From the NCBI RefSeq assembly GCF_000473895.1, contig NZ_ASSJ01000052.1, forward strand, positions 1 through 45,362: a stretch of DNA of 45,362 nucleotides. The letters are read 5' to 3'. Source of the DNA: Rubidibacter lacunae KORDI 51-2 (GTDB lineage: Bacteria; Cyanobacteriota; Cyanobacteriia; Cyanobacteriales; Rubidibacteraceae). Both the position numbers and the translations under genes were made by a program. The notes under the pieces are model-generated. The model saw only the letters and a program-made list of their open reading frames with translations, was not told where the DNA came from and ran no database searches. Positions within the stretch are counted from its first letter, which is position 1; each line of letters starts with the position of its first letter. Shown piece after piece: positions 8,787-16,569 of this stretch.

Positions 8787-10850
8787 CTAGCCCCCTTCCC
8801 GAGCAGGCGATCGCAACAGCGCAGGTGCAGGTGGCAGCAGCGGTTCGACATCTTCTACGATCCCTAATCCAGCCGTCAGATTGTACGAGATCGCTAGCAA
8901 GCGTAGCCACACAGCAGGATTGCGCGTTTCCAGCTGCGGACGCATTCGGCGCACCCAATCTGGAAACCAGCCTCGCAACAACCAGCCTACGGCCGCATCG
9001 CGCGTGAACGCCAGGTAGCTGCCAATCCAGCGGAGGAAATCTTTTGCCCCTGCTTGCTCCCAAATCCAGCCGATCAATGCAGGATTTAACCAAGCAGCTT
9101 TCAAAGCCAAACGGTTGAAGGTCAACCAGTCAACGCGATCCTTGATGAAGCGATCGGCAACCTCAGTTGGTTCCTGCGCCAGCAAACCGAAAAATGTGTT
9201 GAGCATAGCGTTAATGCGCTGAGGCGGCAGCGTTTGTCCGGTCGGCACCATCATGCCTTTCGAAAATAACCACGTAACTGACACGTTGCTCTGATAAGCG
9301 CGGATGCACTGCAAGTCCCTTGCGCGCAGCGTGTCGCCTTTTAACGCCACATCTAGCAACACCGACAACCGGGGCAAGTTTCGGACTAGCGAACCAAACC
9401 CGGTGAACACTAGCGGCGACTGCAGCGATGCTGCATCCCCCAGCGCTAGAAGGCGATCGAATGCCACCACGCGATCGCGACTGCCCAGGCTAAAATGACC
9501 GGGAATGTAGCCAAATGTCGGCTTTTTCCACGTCAGTGATGCAGGATTGCAGCGGCGATACTCGGGCAAAATTGCGAAGAAATCTTCGTACATCTCCAAC
9601 AACGAGCCAGGATTATCGGGATGTACTTGGTGGTAATGGAATAAGTAGAACGTCAAGTCATCCCCCGCCCCCGGGAACAGTTCCCAAATGAGCTGCCGAC
9701 CGCGCGAGATATCGCCATGGGAGTTGAGTACGTCGCCATAGCGGGAGTCCCACACCCCTGGTGGGAAGTTGCTGACTACTGCGCCTACTGTCGGGCAAAC
9801 GCTATCAAATGCCCGCGCGCCATTTAGCTGCCAGGCAATCGGCGAAGCACTACCCATTGCATCGATCGCGAGGCGGCCGCTTGCAACACGAGCTTCCCCA
9901 CTCGGTAAATGTCGAGCCTTGACAGTCACTTGCGCGGTCCCTACATCCGCCCGCAGAAACTCAGTTTGGTCCCAAATCTCACCACCTGCCCGGCGCAGAT
10001 TGTCGCCGCACAGGTGCAATAAGCGCTCTGAATCGAGTGCGACGTTTAACACTGTGGGCGTATGCAAAATTTCCGCCTGCAGCGCTGGCGGTACGTTGGC
10101 ATCGAAGAACTTGCTAAATCCGTCGACATACTCGCGCGCGATCGTGCTTTCGCACTCCGCTGCTGTCAGCACGCCCAGATCGACCAGCATTCGCAGTTCT
10201 GCTCGCGAGATATTCCATTCCCGATTCATGCGACCGAACGGCAGTCGCTCAACGAGCAACACGCGATAGCCCAAGCGGGCCATGGCTACTGCATGGATGG
10301 CCCCTAATGCCCCTCCGATATAAATTAGATCGAAAATTGGCGCGGCTTCTGCGTCCGAGTCCGAATCGACCTCGCTGCGGAACACCACCGGTATGGCGGG
10401 CTGGGGTTGGCGCGCGCGCGCGCGCCAACGCTGTTCCCACCAGTATGCTCGCCGCAAGTCGGCCTCGCCGCTCGGCATCGTGCCGAAGTACTTCACCGTT
10501 AGCGGAAAGTACGGTGCGAGTTCTTCAAAAATCGACCGCTCGGACGCGATCGCAGGCAGCTCCGGGTAATGTAGCGGAAACTGCTGTCGCAGAGCGCGTG
10601 CAAGCTGCCGTCGGATCCGGCGGGCGGCACCAGCAGGTACGCGATCGTCCGCAAACAGCTTGAGGTAAGTCGTGCGCTGTAACGACCACACGAACGCACT
10701 CAATTCGCCCCCGCCTTCGGCAAATCTTACCCGCGCGCCCTCGACACTAGGGAGTTTATGACCGCATGGTGGCCTCCACTCCAACTGCAGCCAGTCGCGG
10801 ACGCGTGCTGTTTCCGGAACGGGAACCTCAATGTAAAGCAGCTCTCTCAT
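8787..10850 (-). CDS. cruA: Lycopene cyclase, CruA type
   Basis: Cyclises the ends of lycopene toward gamma- and beta-carotene at the membrane. The 687-residue protein has an N-terminal extension of about 170 residues, then a flavin/NAD-binding Rossmann segment at 173-202 (DLIYIGGALGAIHAVAMARL and the closing LVER), then conserved FGRMNREWNIS. Later come AIDAMGSASPIAWQL, the aromatic block FYLFHYHQVHPDNPGS, and the second FAD-contact region LALGDAASLQSPLVFTGFGS. The long N- and C-terminal extensions favour CruA over the shorter paralogue CruP. Transcribed leftward, divergent from the 77-residue gene at 11022. With cruF-cruG 5 kb away it supplies the monocyclic substrate for myxol-type carotenoids. 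Confidence 0.9.
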   Translation of the reverse strand: MRELLYIEVPVPETARVRDWLQLEWRPPCGHKLPSVEGARVRFAEGGGELSAFVWSLQRTTYLKLFADDRVPAGAARRIRRQLARALRQQFPLHYPELPAIASERSIFEELAPYFPLTVKYFGTMPSGEADLRRAYWWEQRWRARARQPQPAIPVVFRSEVDSDSDAEAAPIFDLIYIGGALGAIHAVAMARLGYRVLLVERLPFGRMNREWNISRAELRMLVDLGVLTAAECESTIAREYVDGFSKFFDANVPPALQAEILHTPTVLNVALDSERLLHLCGDNLRRAGGEIWDQTEFLRADVGTAQVTVKARHLPSGEARVASGRLAIDAMGSASPIAWQLNGARAFDSVCPTVGAVVSNFPPGVWDSRYGDVLNSHGDISRGRQLIWELFPGAGDDLTFYLFHYHQVHPDNPGSLLEMYEDFFAILPEYRRCNPASLTWKKPTFGYIPGHFSLGSRDRVVAFDRLLALGDAASLQSPLVFTGFGSLVRNLPRLSVLLDVALKGDTLRARDLQCIRAYQSNVSVTWLFSKGMMVPTGQTLPPQRINAMLNTFFGLLAQEPTEVADRFIKDRVDWLTFNRLALKAAWLNPALIGWIWEQAGAKDFLRWIGSYLAFTRDAAVGWLLRGWFPDWVRRMRPQLETRNPAVWLRLLAISYNLTAGLGIVEDVEPLLPPAPALLRSPAREGG

Positions 10851-11021
10851 TTTTCACCCAACGCCAACACCCGGCGCGAACCCAGCTTTTGCCTATGAAT
10901 ATCTAAAGCCTGCCCTCGCAAAATACGCTAAGCTTCTTTGTATCAAAGCTTAAATTCATATACAAAAGTTTACTTTTTTGCAGGCTCTTTAGATTGGCTC
11001 GGTTTTGCCCTCTCGCCCGCC

Positions 11022-11255
11022 ATGCATTATCCCATTCCGGACAGCTCCGAAGAAATTGTTGCGCTCACCCAACAGCAACCAGATGAAGAAATCGTTGCGG
11101 CAGCCATTGCAGGGGTAGTGCGGTTAACCCGAGCTCAAGGACGCTCTCTTGACGATCTAACTGCCGAGGTATTGGCCGACGATCCGCTTCTCGACAGCGC
11201 GCAGCGTCGCTGGCTCAGTGATATCGTTACGCAGGCCTGGCGAGTAGTAGTTTGA
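11022..11255 (+). CDS. Conserved-looking small hypothetical protein (77 residues)
   Basis: A compact acidic, all-helical-looking protein beginning MHYPIPDSSEEIVALTQQQP, with the pattern EEIVAAAIAGVVRLTRAQG then SLDDLTAEVLADDPLLD and ending AWRVVV. The regular hydrophobic spacing and absence of low-complexity sequence support a real gene. The frame is open back to 10938, but the first part looks like untranslated leader, so the internal ATG is preferred. No membrane segment, cysteine cluster or known motif. It lies between cruA (divergent) and lexA. Function unknown. Confidence 0.6.
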   Translation: MHYPIPDSSEEIVALTQQQPDEEIVAAAIAGVVRLTRAQGRSLDDLTAEVLADDPLLDSAQRRWLSDIVTQAWRVVV

Positions 11256-11396
11256 ATCCGGGGTAAGTTGGCAACTGCCCCGTGCGGCGTCATCGTTTTG
11301 CCGACTTTACATTTACTCGCTCTGTCCCTACCCAAGGCTTCACAAAATTTCGCTTGTTGCTCTTTCCGTCGATGTGAATTGGTGGCAAGATGGTAT

Positions 11397-11412
11397 TAGT
11401 ACCCGTGTTCTA
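11397..11412 (+). promoter_or_regulatory. LexA box upstream of lexA
   Basis: TAGTACCCGTGTTCTA fits the cyanobacterial LexA consensus RGTACNNNDGTWCB described for Anabaena at every position. It ends 48 nt before the lexA ATG, as expected for autoregulation. This is the only close match noticed in the window by eye. Confidence 0.8.
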
Positions 11413-11460
11413 AAAACGGTCGCCGTACCGCGTTGCACCCCCACACCCAGGACAGAGCAT

Positions 11461-12084
11461 ATGGAGCCCCTAACGAAAGCCCAGCAAGAACTATATGACT
11501 GGCTGGTGGACTATATCCAAAGCCAGGGTTATGCGCCGTCTATTCGCCAGATGATGCGGGCGATGAACCTTAAATCTCCCGCACCGATCCAAAGCCGATT
11601 GGAGCGCTTGCGCTCGAAAGGTTACATTAACTGGCAAGAGGGCAAGGCTCGTACCATTCGGATTCTTCAGCCCCCGGAGAGTGGAGATGGCGTTCCGATC
11701 ATGGGAGCGATCGCGGCAGGTGGGGTAGTCGAGCAGTTTACAGACTGTGTCGAGCACTTGGACCTGGCTGGAGCATTCCAGCAAACCAACTGTTTTGCCC
11801 TGCGAGTGGTCGGCGATAGCATGATCGATGACTGCATTGCGGAAGGTGATTATGCAATCATGAAACGCGGTCGCGAGCCTCAAGCCGGAGATATCGTTGC
11901 AGCGAGGGTGGCAGGGATCGGGACGACGCTCAAGCGCCTGTATTTTAGTGGCGATAAAGCAATTCTCAAAGCCTCGAATCCCAACTACGATCCAATCGAG
12001 GTGCCGGTCGATAATCTCGAGGTCCAGGGCGTGCTTGCCGGTGTTTGGCGCGACTACAACGGCAACAGTCAACGCCAGTGGTAA
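11461..12084 (+). CDS. lexA: LexA repressor
   Basis: Transcriptional repressor of the DNA-damage (or broader stress) regulon. The 207-residue protein has an N-terminal winged helix-turn-helix (residues 1-70, with GYAPSIRQMMRAMNLKSPAP as the recognition region) and a C-terminal S24 peptidase domain. The self-cleavage bond Ala86-Gly87 (AIAAGGVV), catalytic Ser120 (VVGDSMIDD) and Lys158 (GIGTTLKRL) are all present. This protein therefore looks cleavable, unlike the Synechocystis LexA, which is reported to lack these catalytic features. The start was chosen at the conserved MEPLTKAQQELYDWL; the frame runs on upstream across the LexA box. A perfect LexA box 48 nt upstream suggests autorepression. 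The dihydrouridine synthase gene follows after about 130 bp. Confidence 0.95.
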   Translation: MEPLTKAQQELYDWLVDYIQSQGYAPSIRQMMRAMNLKSPAPIQSRLERLRSKGYINWQEGKARTIRILQPPESGDGVPIMGAIAAGGVVEQFTDCVEHLDLAGAFQQTNCFALRVVGDSMIDDCIAEGDYAIMKRGREPQAGDIVAARVAGIGTTLKRLYFSGDKAILKASNPNYDPIEVPVDNLEVQGVLAGVWRDYNGNSQRQW

Positions 12085-12214
12085 CTCAGAATTGAACGGT
12101 GGCAGCAGTTACCTCTGCGTGCCTCACTCGTTTGACCGGTTATTTAATTCGACGATCTCCACAAAGTCCGTGCTCGCAACCGCAACCACAACTTCCCCAA
12201 ATACTGCCGTTGGA

Positions 12215-13219
12215 ATGTTTTCAAGAGCATTGCGTGCACGTTTGTACGAACCCATGCAAATCGGCTCGGTGACAGTGCGATCGCGTGTCTTGCAGGCGCC
12301 GCTTTCGGGGGTTACCGACCGCACGTTTCGGCGCTTGGTGCGGCGCTTTGCGCCCGAGTCGATGACTTATACAGAAATGGTCAATGCGCGGGAGTTATGT
12401 CATCTAAGGCAGCTCGACAAAATTCTGGACGTGGATCCTGACGAGCAGTTGCTGAGCGTACAACTGTTCGATAGTCGTCCGGATTTCATCGGTGCGGCAG
12501 CACGTATGGCAGTCGAGCACGGTGCTCTGACCGTCGATATCAATATGGGTTGCCCGGTCAACAAGATTACGCGTAAGGGTGGCGGGTCATCGCTTTTGCG
12601 CCAGCCCGACCTAGCGGCACGGTTAGTAGACGCAGCGGTTGCCGCTGTCAACGTGCCGGTAACGGTAAAGACACGCCTGGGTTGGAGCGACGATGAGATC
12701 GAAATCGTGGAATTTGCACGCCGCTTAGAAACTGCCGGTGCACAGATGCTAACCGTACACGCCCGCACGAGATCGCAGGGCTACACTGGAGCAGCCCGAT
12801 GGGAATGGCTCGCACGCGTAAAAGCATCGATCTCGATTCCACTAATTGCCAACGGCGATATTGTTTCAGTGGCGACAGCAGCTCGATGTTTGGAGCAAAC
12901 CGGCGCTGATGGCGTTATGTGTTCGCGCGGGACGCTCGGAAACCCTTTTCTAGTTGGCGATATCGATCGTTGGTTGCGCTTCGGCGAACGCGAACCGATA
13001 CGCTCTCCACAAGAATATCTAGTACTGGCGAAGGAGCACTTGATTGGCCTGCAGTCAGCGAAAGGCGATCGCGGGGTTCGGCAAGCACGCAAGCACATGG
13101 CTTGGTATGCGCGCAACTTTTGTGAAGCAGCAAAGCTGCGCGAGTTGTTGGCGCAATTGGAAAGCGTTGAGGATGGCCTGCGCTTGCTCGATGCATCAAT
13201 CGAGCACCTGGACCAATAG
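12215..13219 (+). CDS. dusB: tRNA-dihydrouridine synthase (DusB-like)
   Basis: FMN- and NADPH-dependent enzyme that reduces specific uridines in tRNA D-loops. Family blocks: VLQAPLSGVTDRTFRRL (FMN site), YTEMVNAREL, VQLFDSRPD, DINMGCPVNKITRKGGGSSL (with the catalytic Cys of the CPxxK motif), VTVKTRLGW, VHARTRSQGYTG, IPLIANGDI, and GVMCSRGTLGNPFL. About 334 residues from the chosen ATG, normal for the family. A second in-frame ATG lies 13 codons later, and no clear Shine-Dalgarno separates them; the first is preferred because ALRARLYEP precedes the core as in relatives. The open frame extends back into lexA but is not coding there. Downstream lies the 84-bp tandem duplication. Confidence 0.92.
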   Translation: MFSRALRARLYEPMQIGSVTVRSRVLQAPLSGVTDRTFRRLVRRFAPESMTYTEMVNARELCHLRQLDKILDVDPDEQLLSVQLFDSRPDFIGAAARMAVEHGALTVDINMGCPVNKITRKGGGSSLLRQPDLAARLVDAAVAAVNVPVTVKTRLGWSDDEIEIVEFARRLETAGAQMLTVHARTRSQGYTGAARWEWLARVKASISIPLIANGDIVSVATAARCLEQTGADGVMCSRGTLGNPFLVGDIDRWLRFGEREPIRSPQEYLVLAKEHLIGLQSAKGDRGVRQARKHMAWYARNFCEAAKLRELLAQLESVEDGLRLLDASIEHLDQ

Positions 13220-13253
13220 ATTCGACCATATCGTTTCGAGTTCGCAGCGGGTC

Positions 13254-13421
13254 GGCGATTGCAGCTCAAATCAGACCAGGTGCTTTTCGGTCGAGATGCA
13301 ATGAGGATGGTGAGTACGACAAAAAGAGCTTTATAATGGCGATTGCAGCTCACATCAAACTAACTGCTTTTCGGTCGAGATGCATTGAGGATAGTGAGTA
13401 CGGCAAGAAGATCCGTATATT
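13254..13421. repeat. Imperfect 84-bp tandem duplication
   Basis: Two adjacent copies, 13254-13337 and 13338-13421, both beginning GGCGATTGCAGCTCA and sharing CTTTTCGGTCGAGATGCA then TGAGGAT-GTGAGTACG with scattered substitutions. It lies between the stop codon of the dihydrouridine synthase and the tail of the htrA pseudogene. No protein-coding frame runs through both copies. The divergence shows it is not a recent assembly duplicate. Confidence 0.75.
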
Positions 13422-13427
13422 AATGAT

Positions 13428-14426
13428 TCACGCATCCCCCCTGGTAACGAACACGCTCGCATGGATAGCTAGGAGTTTGGATGTGGGGTCTGGCTGCACA
13501 ACCAGGGTTTTGCAGCAACCAATACACAACACATCAACTTCTAAGTCAACACCAATTTCGCTGAGATCGACTCGCTCCTGAACCTCTAAGGGGGGGCAAC
13601 TGGCGTACGCCGACGCTCTGGATCGCGTCACCAGGTTGGAATCCCGCTCAGTCGGCTGCCGACCCATCATCTACCTGAACGACCGCGACACCGCTTTCAA
13701 CACCCAAATCAAGTTCAAATCCGCTGCTCAGTTCTAGCTCCATGGTTAATCCAGGCGTCAACGTCACCATCCGGACACCGATGTAAGGATGTGCGGCACT
13801 CCCATGTGCGACGAGCTGGTCGGCGATGCGCGCCGCAATCTCAATTGGAATTGCAAACCCCAGCCCCTCTGCATTCATGCGAATTGCTGTATTAATGCCG
13901 TTCGCTTCGCCCGATGCATTCAACAGGGAACCGCCTGAGTTGCCTGGAATAATAGCAGCATCGGTCTGGATAAAGCGCACGCGCTTTTGGGGAACGCCAA
14001 CCTCGGAACTGGGACGCCCAACGGCACTCACAATTCCAACCTTGACGGTGTTGTTCAGTCCCAAGGGATTGCCAATCGCAATTGCCCATTCTCCGGGGAG
14101 CAACCCACCTGAATGGATAAAGCGCGCGCTTGGTAAATCCGTTGCTTCAATGACGTCCTGCTCACCTCGCGCCCAGCTACATCAATGCGAACAAAGGCTG
14201 GCCCAACCTCTTGGACTGCAGCTGCAATGAAGTTGAACTCGCGGTTGTCGATCGGTGCCGGCAATATGGGAGCCAACGGCGGCAATCTTGAAGCCACGAA
14301 GGGTGGTGTAGCCGTTCTTGTCGAAGGAATGGGGTCGCGCCAGTGATGACCGACTAGTAATCTGAGACCGCTACCGATAGCAAGTTGAGCTAAGAACCTT
14401 CCCCAGCGTGCGAGCGCGTGTGCCAT
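13428..14426 (-). pseudogene. HtrA/HhoA-type serine protease, decayed
   Basis: Recognisable pieces of a periplasmic trypsin-like protease with PDZ domain, in broken frames. The 5' part (from about 14426) has a membrane anchor and the entry motif VQEVGPAFVRIDVAG. The sequence then jumps, with a frame change near 14130-14160, directly to EATDLPSARF and LLPGEWAIAIGNPLGL. About 90 residues normally between these are missing, including the catalytic His (TNAHVV) and Asp. The Ser block survives as IPGNSGGSLLNA. The PDZ domain is cut by an in-frame TGA at 13648-13650 (after DDGSAAD). A second shift at a run of seven C on the coding strand (13590-13596) puts the PDZ tail (VQERVDLSEIGVDLEV) in another frame. 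The homopolymer shift alone might be a sequencing error; the loss of the catalytic region cannot be. Confidence 0.88.
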
Positions 14427-14555
14427 GTGCTCTAAACACCCGCTGGATGGTGCCTCGGCTGAATGCAGCCGCCACCCCAATGTAGACGATCTTCACGGAA
14501 GCAGCGGTAGAGCGCGCCGACCCTGGTAGGATGATTTCGGTTTAACGCTCGATCC

Positions 14556-15356
14556 ATGGCAATTGCGACGATTTACACGGATGGTGCCTGCTCGGGCAAT
14601 CCCGGGCCTGGGGGTTGGGCAACGGCAATTTACTTTGCCGATGGCTCGGTCCACGAACTAGGGGGAGCAACCGCGCAAACGACGAATAACCGGATGGAGT
14701 TGCAAGCTGCAGCTGCTGCCCTTGAATTCTTGAGGACTTTCGGGCAAACTACGCCAGTCGCGCTATACACCGATAGCGAATACGTCCTTAAGGGCATTAC
14801 CCAGTGGGTGAAGGGTTGGAAGCGCCGAGACTGGAAAACCGCACAGGGAAAACCCGTCCTCAATCGGGATCTCTGGGAGGCACTCGACCGTCTCAATCAG
14901 CCGTTTGTGCAATGGCATCATGTGCGCGGGCACAGCGGCAATATCGGGAACGACCGCTGCGATGAGATCGCGCGGGCATTTGCCAGCGGCAGTACTCCCA
15001 ACCTCAAGCATTCGAATGCCGCCGCCCCTAAAACGATAATATTGCCCACCTCTAGCTTGAGCCCAGCAACCGAGATGGTATCCAACTCAGCCCCGATCGC
15101 CGACGACGACTCTCAACTTCCTCGCGAGGTCCGCCTCTCGCAGCTTCACCACCTGATCGAAACCCTCCGCATTGCCGACGAAATTGCTCGAGAGGGATAT
15201 TTGATCAGCAGTTCGGAACTTGCCGACTTGATGGATGTTAATGCTAGTGCTGTCACCAGCCGGGGGGATCATTGGGCTTGGCGCAATTGGGTCGTTTCTC
15301 GCGTGCGCCGTGAAGGAAATCAAATTCTCTGGCAACTCGAACGCACCGATTGCTAG
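14556..15356 (+). CDS. rnhA: Ribonuclease HI with C-terminal extension
   Basis: Degrades the RNA strand of RNA-DNA hybrids. The N-terminal 145 residues are a complete RNase HI: Asp9 (YTDGACSGNPGPGG), Glu48 (NNRMELQAA), Asp73 (YTDSEYV), His126 (VRGHSGN) and Asp136 (NDRCDEIA). After a Ser/Ala/Pro-rich linker (about 145-190) comes a further domain of about 75 residues with helical segments HHLIETLRIADEIA and ISSSELADLMDVNASAVTSR, then a WAWRNWVVSRVRREGN strand region, resembling a winged-helix DNA-binding fold (inference). The extension makes the protein 266 residues, against about 150-160 for simple RNase HI. It converges on cruG with only about 22 bp between stops. Confidence 0.94.
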   Translation: MAIATIYTDGACSGNPGPGGWATAIYFADGSVHELGGATAQTTNNRMELQAAAAALEFLRTFGQTTPVALYTDSEYVLKGITQWVKGWKRRDWKTAQGKPVLNRDLWEALDRLNQPFVQWHHVRGHSGNIGNDRCDEIARAFASGSTPNLKHSNAAAPKTIILPTSSLSPATEMVSNSAPIADDDSQLPREVRLSQLHHLIETLRIADEIAREGYLISSSELADLMDVNASAVTSRGDHWAWRNWVVSRVRREGNQILWQLERTDC

Positions 15357-15378
15357 CCGTTAAGCCAGCCATCTGCAC

Positions 15379-16569
15379 TCAACCATAGGCCCTTCCCCGC
15401 CATTTCTTGGGTCGGCGTAGGGCTGAAAGCAAGATCCGTATTACGGCTGGCAAGTCTGCCAGCGGCGACAGCCAAAATGCTAACGATCGCCAGGGACCAC
15501 TCCCCGTGTAGGAGGGCGCGATCGCCAACAGCAAGGCAAAGCGCATTGCGAGCAATCCAAGATTAATCCCGAGTGCGGCCGTTACGCTCGGGACACGCGC
15601 CGTCACCCATAGCAGCGACAGTATTATCGATGCCAGCAGCGGCAGAGCTTGTACGCAGGAAAGCAACCACAGGTCACCCCACACTTGACCTGGTTGAGCT
15701 GCATCCTTGAGGTCGAGCGAGCGCCCCCACTCGCGCCAGGTTTCGACAGCTCCTAGGTACATTCGCACTCCAAAGACGCGCGCGCCATCGAGGAAACCGA
15801 CCCGGTAGCCGCGAGCCGCAATATTGCGGGCTAGCGTGACATCATCACAAAACGAGGCGGCAGCAGAACTATAACCGTCCAATTCTTCAAGAATGCGTCG
15901 ACGACAGAGAAAACATTGGCCGTTGGCCATGACGCGCTCGGGAATGAGTGCGTCGGCCCCTGCTGGCTGGCTGCGAAAGATAAGCGTGACGAGCAATGCT
16001 GGCTGCAACCACCACTCACCGGGATATTCCAACACGAACTGGGGCGCTAGCGATATCAAGTCGAAGCCCTGAGTCTCAGCTACGTCAAGCAAGCTGGCCA
16101 CCAATCCCGGTCGCGGCTGCGTGTCAGCGTCGATGCCAAGAAACCACTGGCTTTTCGGCGAACTCGCGTGAAAGCCCCAATGCAGCGCCCACGGACGCCC
16201 CACCCATCCTGGCGGCAGCGGATCGTCCTCTATAACCCGGAAACGCGGATCGCGATGCTGCATCGCCCTGACCAAGTCCGGCGTTCCATCGGTCGAACGG
16301 CTGTCGACAACCACAATTTCGCGCACTTCACATCCCTGTCGACTCAACCCCTCCAGGCAGGGTCCGATCCGCTCGGCTTCGTTTAAAGTCGGAACGACAA
16401 CGCTCGTGGCTCCCAGCTGTTCGGGCGTTGCTGTTTTGGGCATTAAGGGTGGCAGGCGACCCGGGCCGCGGAGCAGCCGCGATAACAGAACCAAGGTTGC
16501 TGGAATCTGCAGCATCAACAGCCCGGTTGCAATCGAACCGGCTATCTCCGGACTGATATCCTGGGTCAC
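15379..16569 (-). CDS. cruG: Carotenoid 2'-O-glycosyltransferase (CruG type)
   Basis: GT2-family membrane glycosyltransferase that attaches the sugar to the 2'-hydroxyl of myxol-type carotenoids. Features: an N-terminal membrane helix (about 10-34), the GT-A start TSVVVPTLNEAERIGPCLEG (55-74), VVVDSRSTDGT, the metal-binding DAD at 147-149 (FLGIDADTQ), a QCFLCRRR strand, and FCDDVTLARNIAARGYRVGF (acceptor/base region). Two to three C-terminal helices complete its 396 residues. The start GTG overlaps the cruF stop (GTGA), indicating translational coupling. That coupling with a clear cruF supports CruG over a generic GT2. Leftward operon cruF-cruG, converging on rnhA. Confidence 0.87.
   Translation of the reverse strand: MTQDISPEIAGSIATGLLMLQIPATLVLLSRLLRGPGRLPPLMPKTATPEQLGATSVVVPTLNEAERIGPCLEGLSRQGCEVREIVVVDSRSTDGTPDLVRAMQHRDPRFRVIEDDPLPPGWVGRPWALHWGFHASSPKSQWFLGIDADTQPRPGLVASLLDVAETQGFDLISLAPQFVLEYPGEWWLQPALLVTLIFRSQPAGADALIPERVMANGQCFLCRRRILEELDGYSSAAASFCDDVTLARNIAARGYRVGFLDGARVFGVRMYLGAVETWREWGRSLDLKDAAQPGQVWGDLWLLSCVQALPLLASIILSLLWVTARVPSVTAALGINLGLLAMRFALLLAIAPSYTGSGPWRSLAFWLSPLADLPAVIRILLSALRRPKKWRGRAYG

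Noticed and set aside
8787-10850. Interpretation of the cyclase as the paralogue CruP
   Set aside because: The protein is 687 residues with long N- and C-terminal extensions, more like CruA; CruP is markedly shorter.
13590-13596. Treating the C7 frameshift as the sole cause of htrA inactivation
   Set aside because: Homopolymer shifts are often sequencing errors; the pseudogene call rests instead on the internal TGA and the missing catalytic segment.
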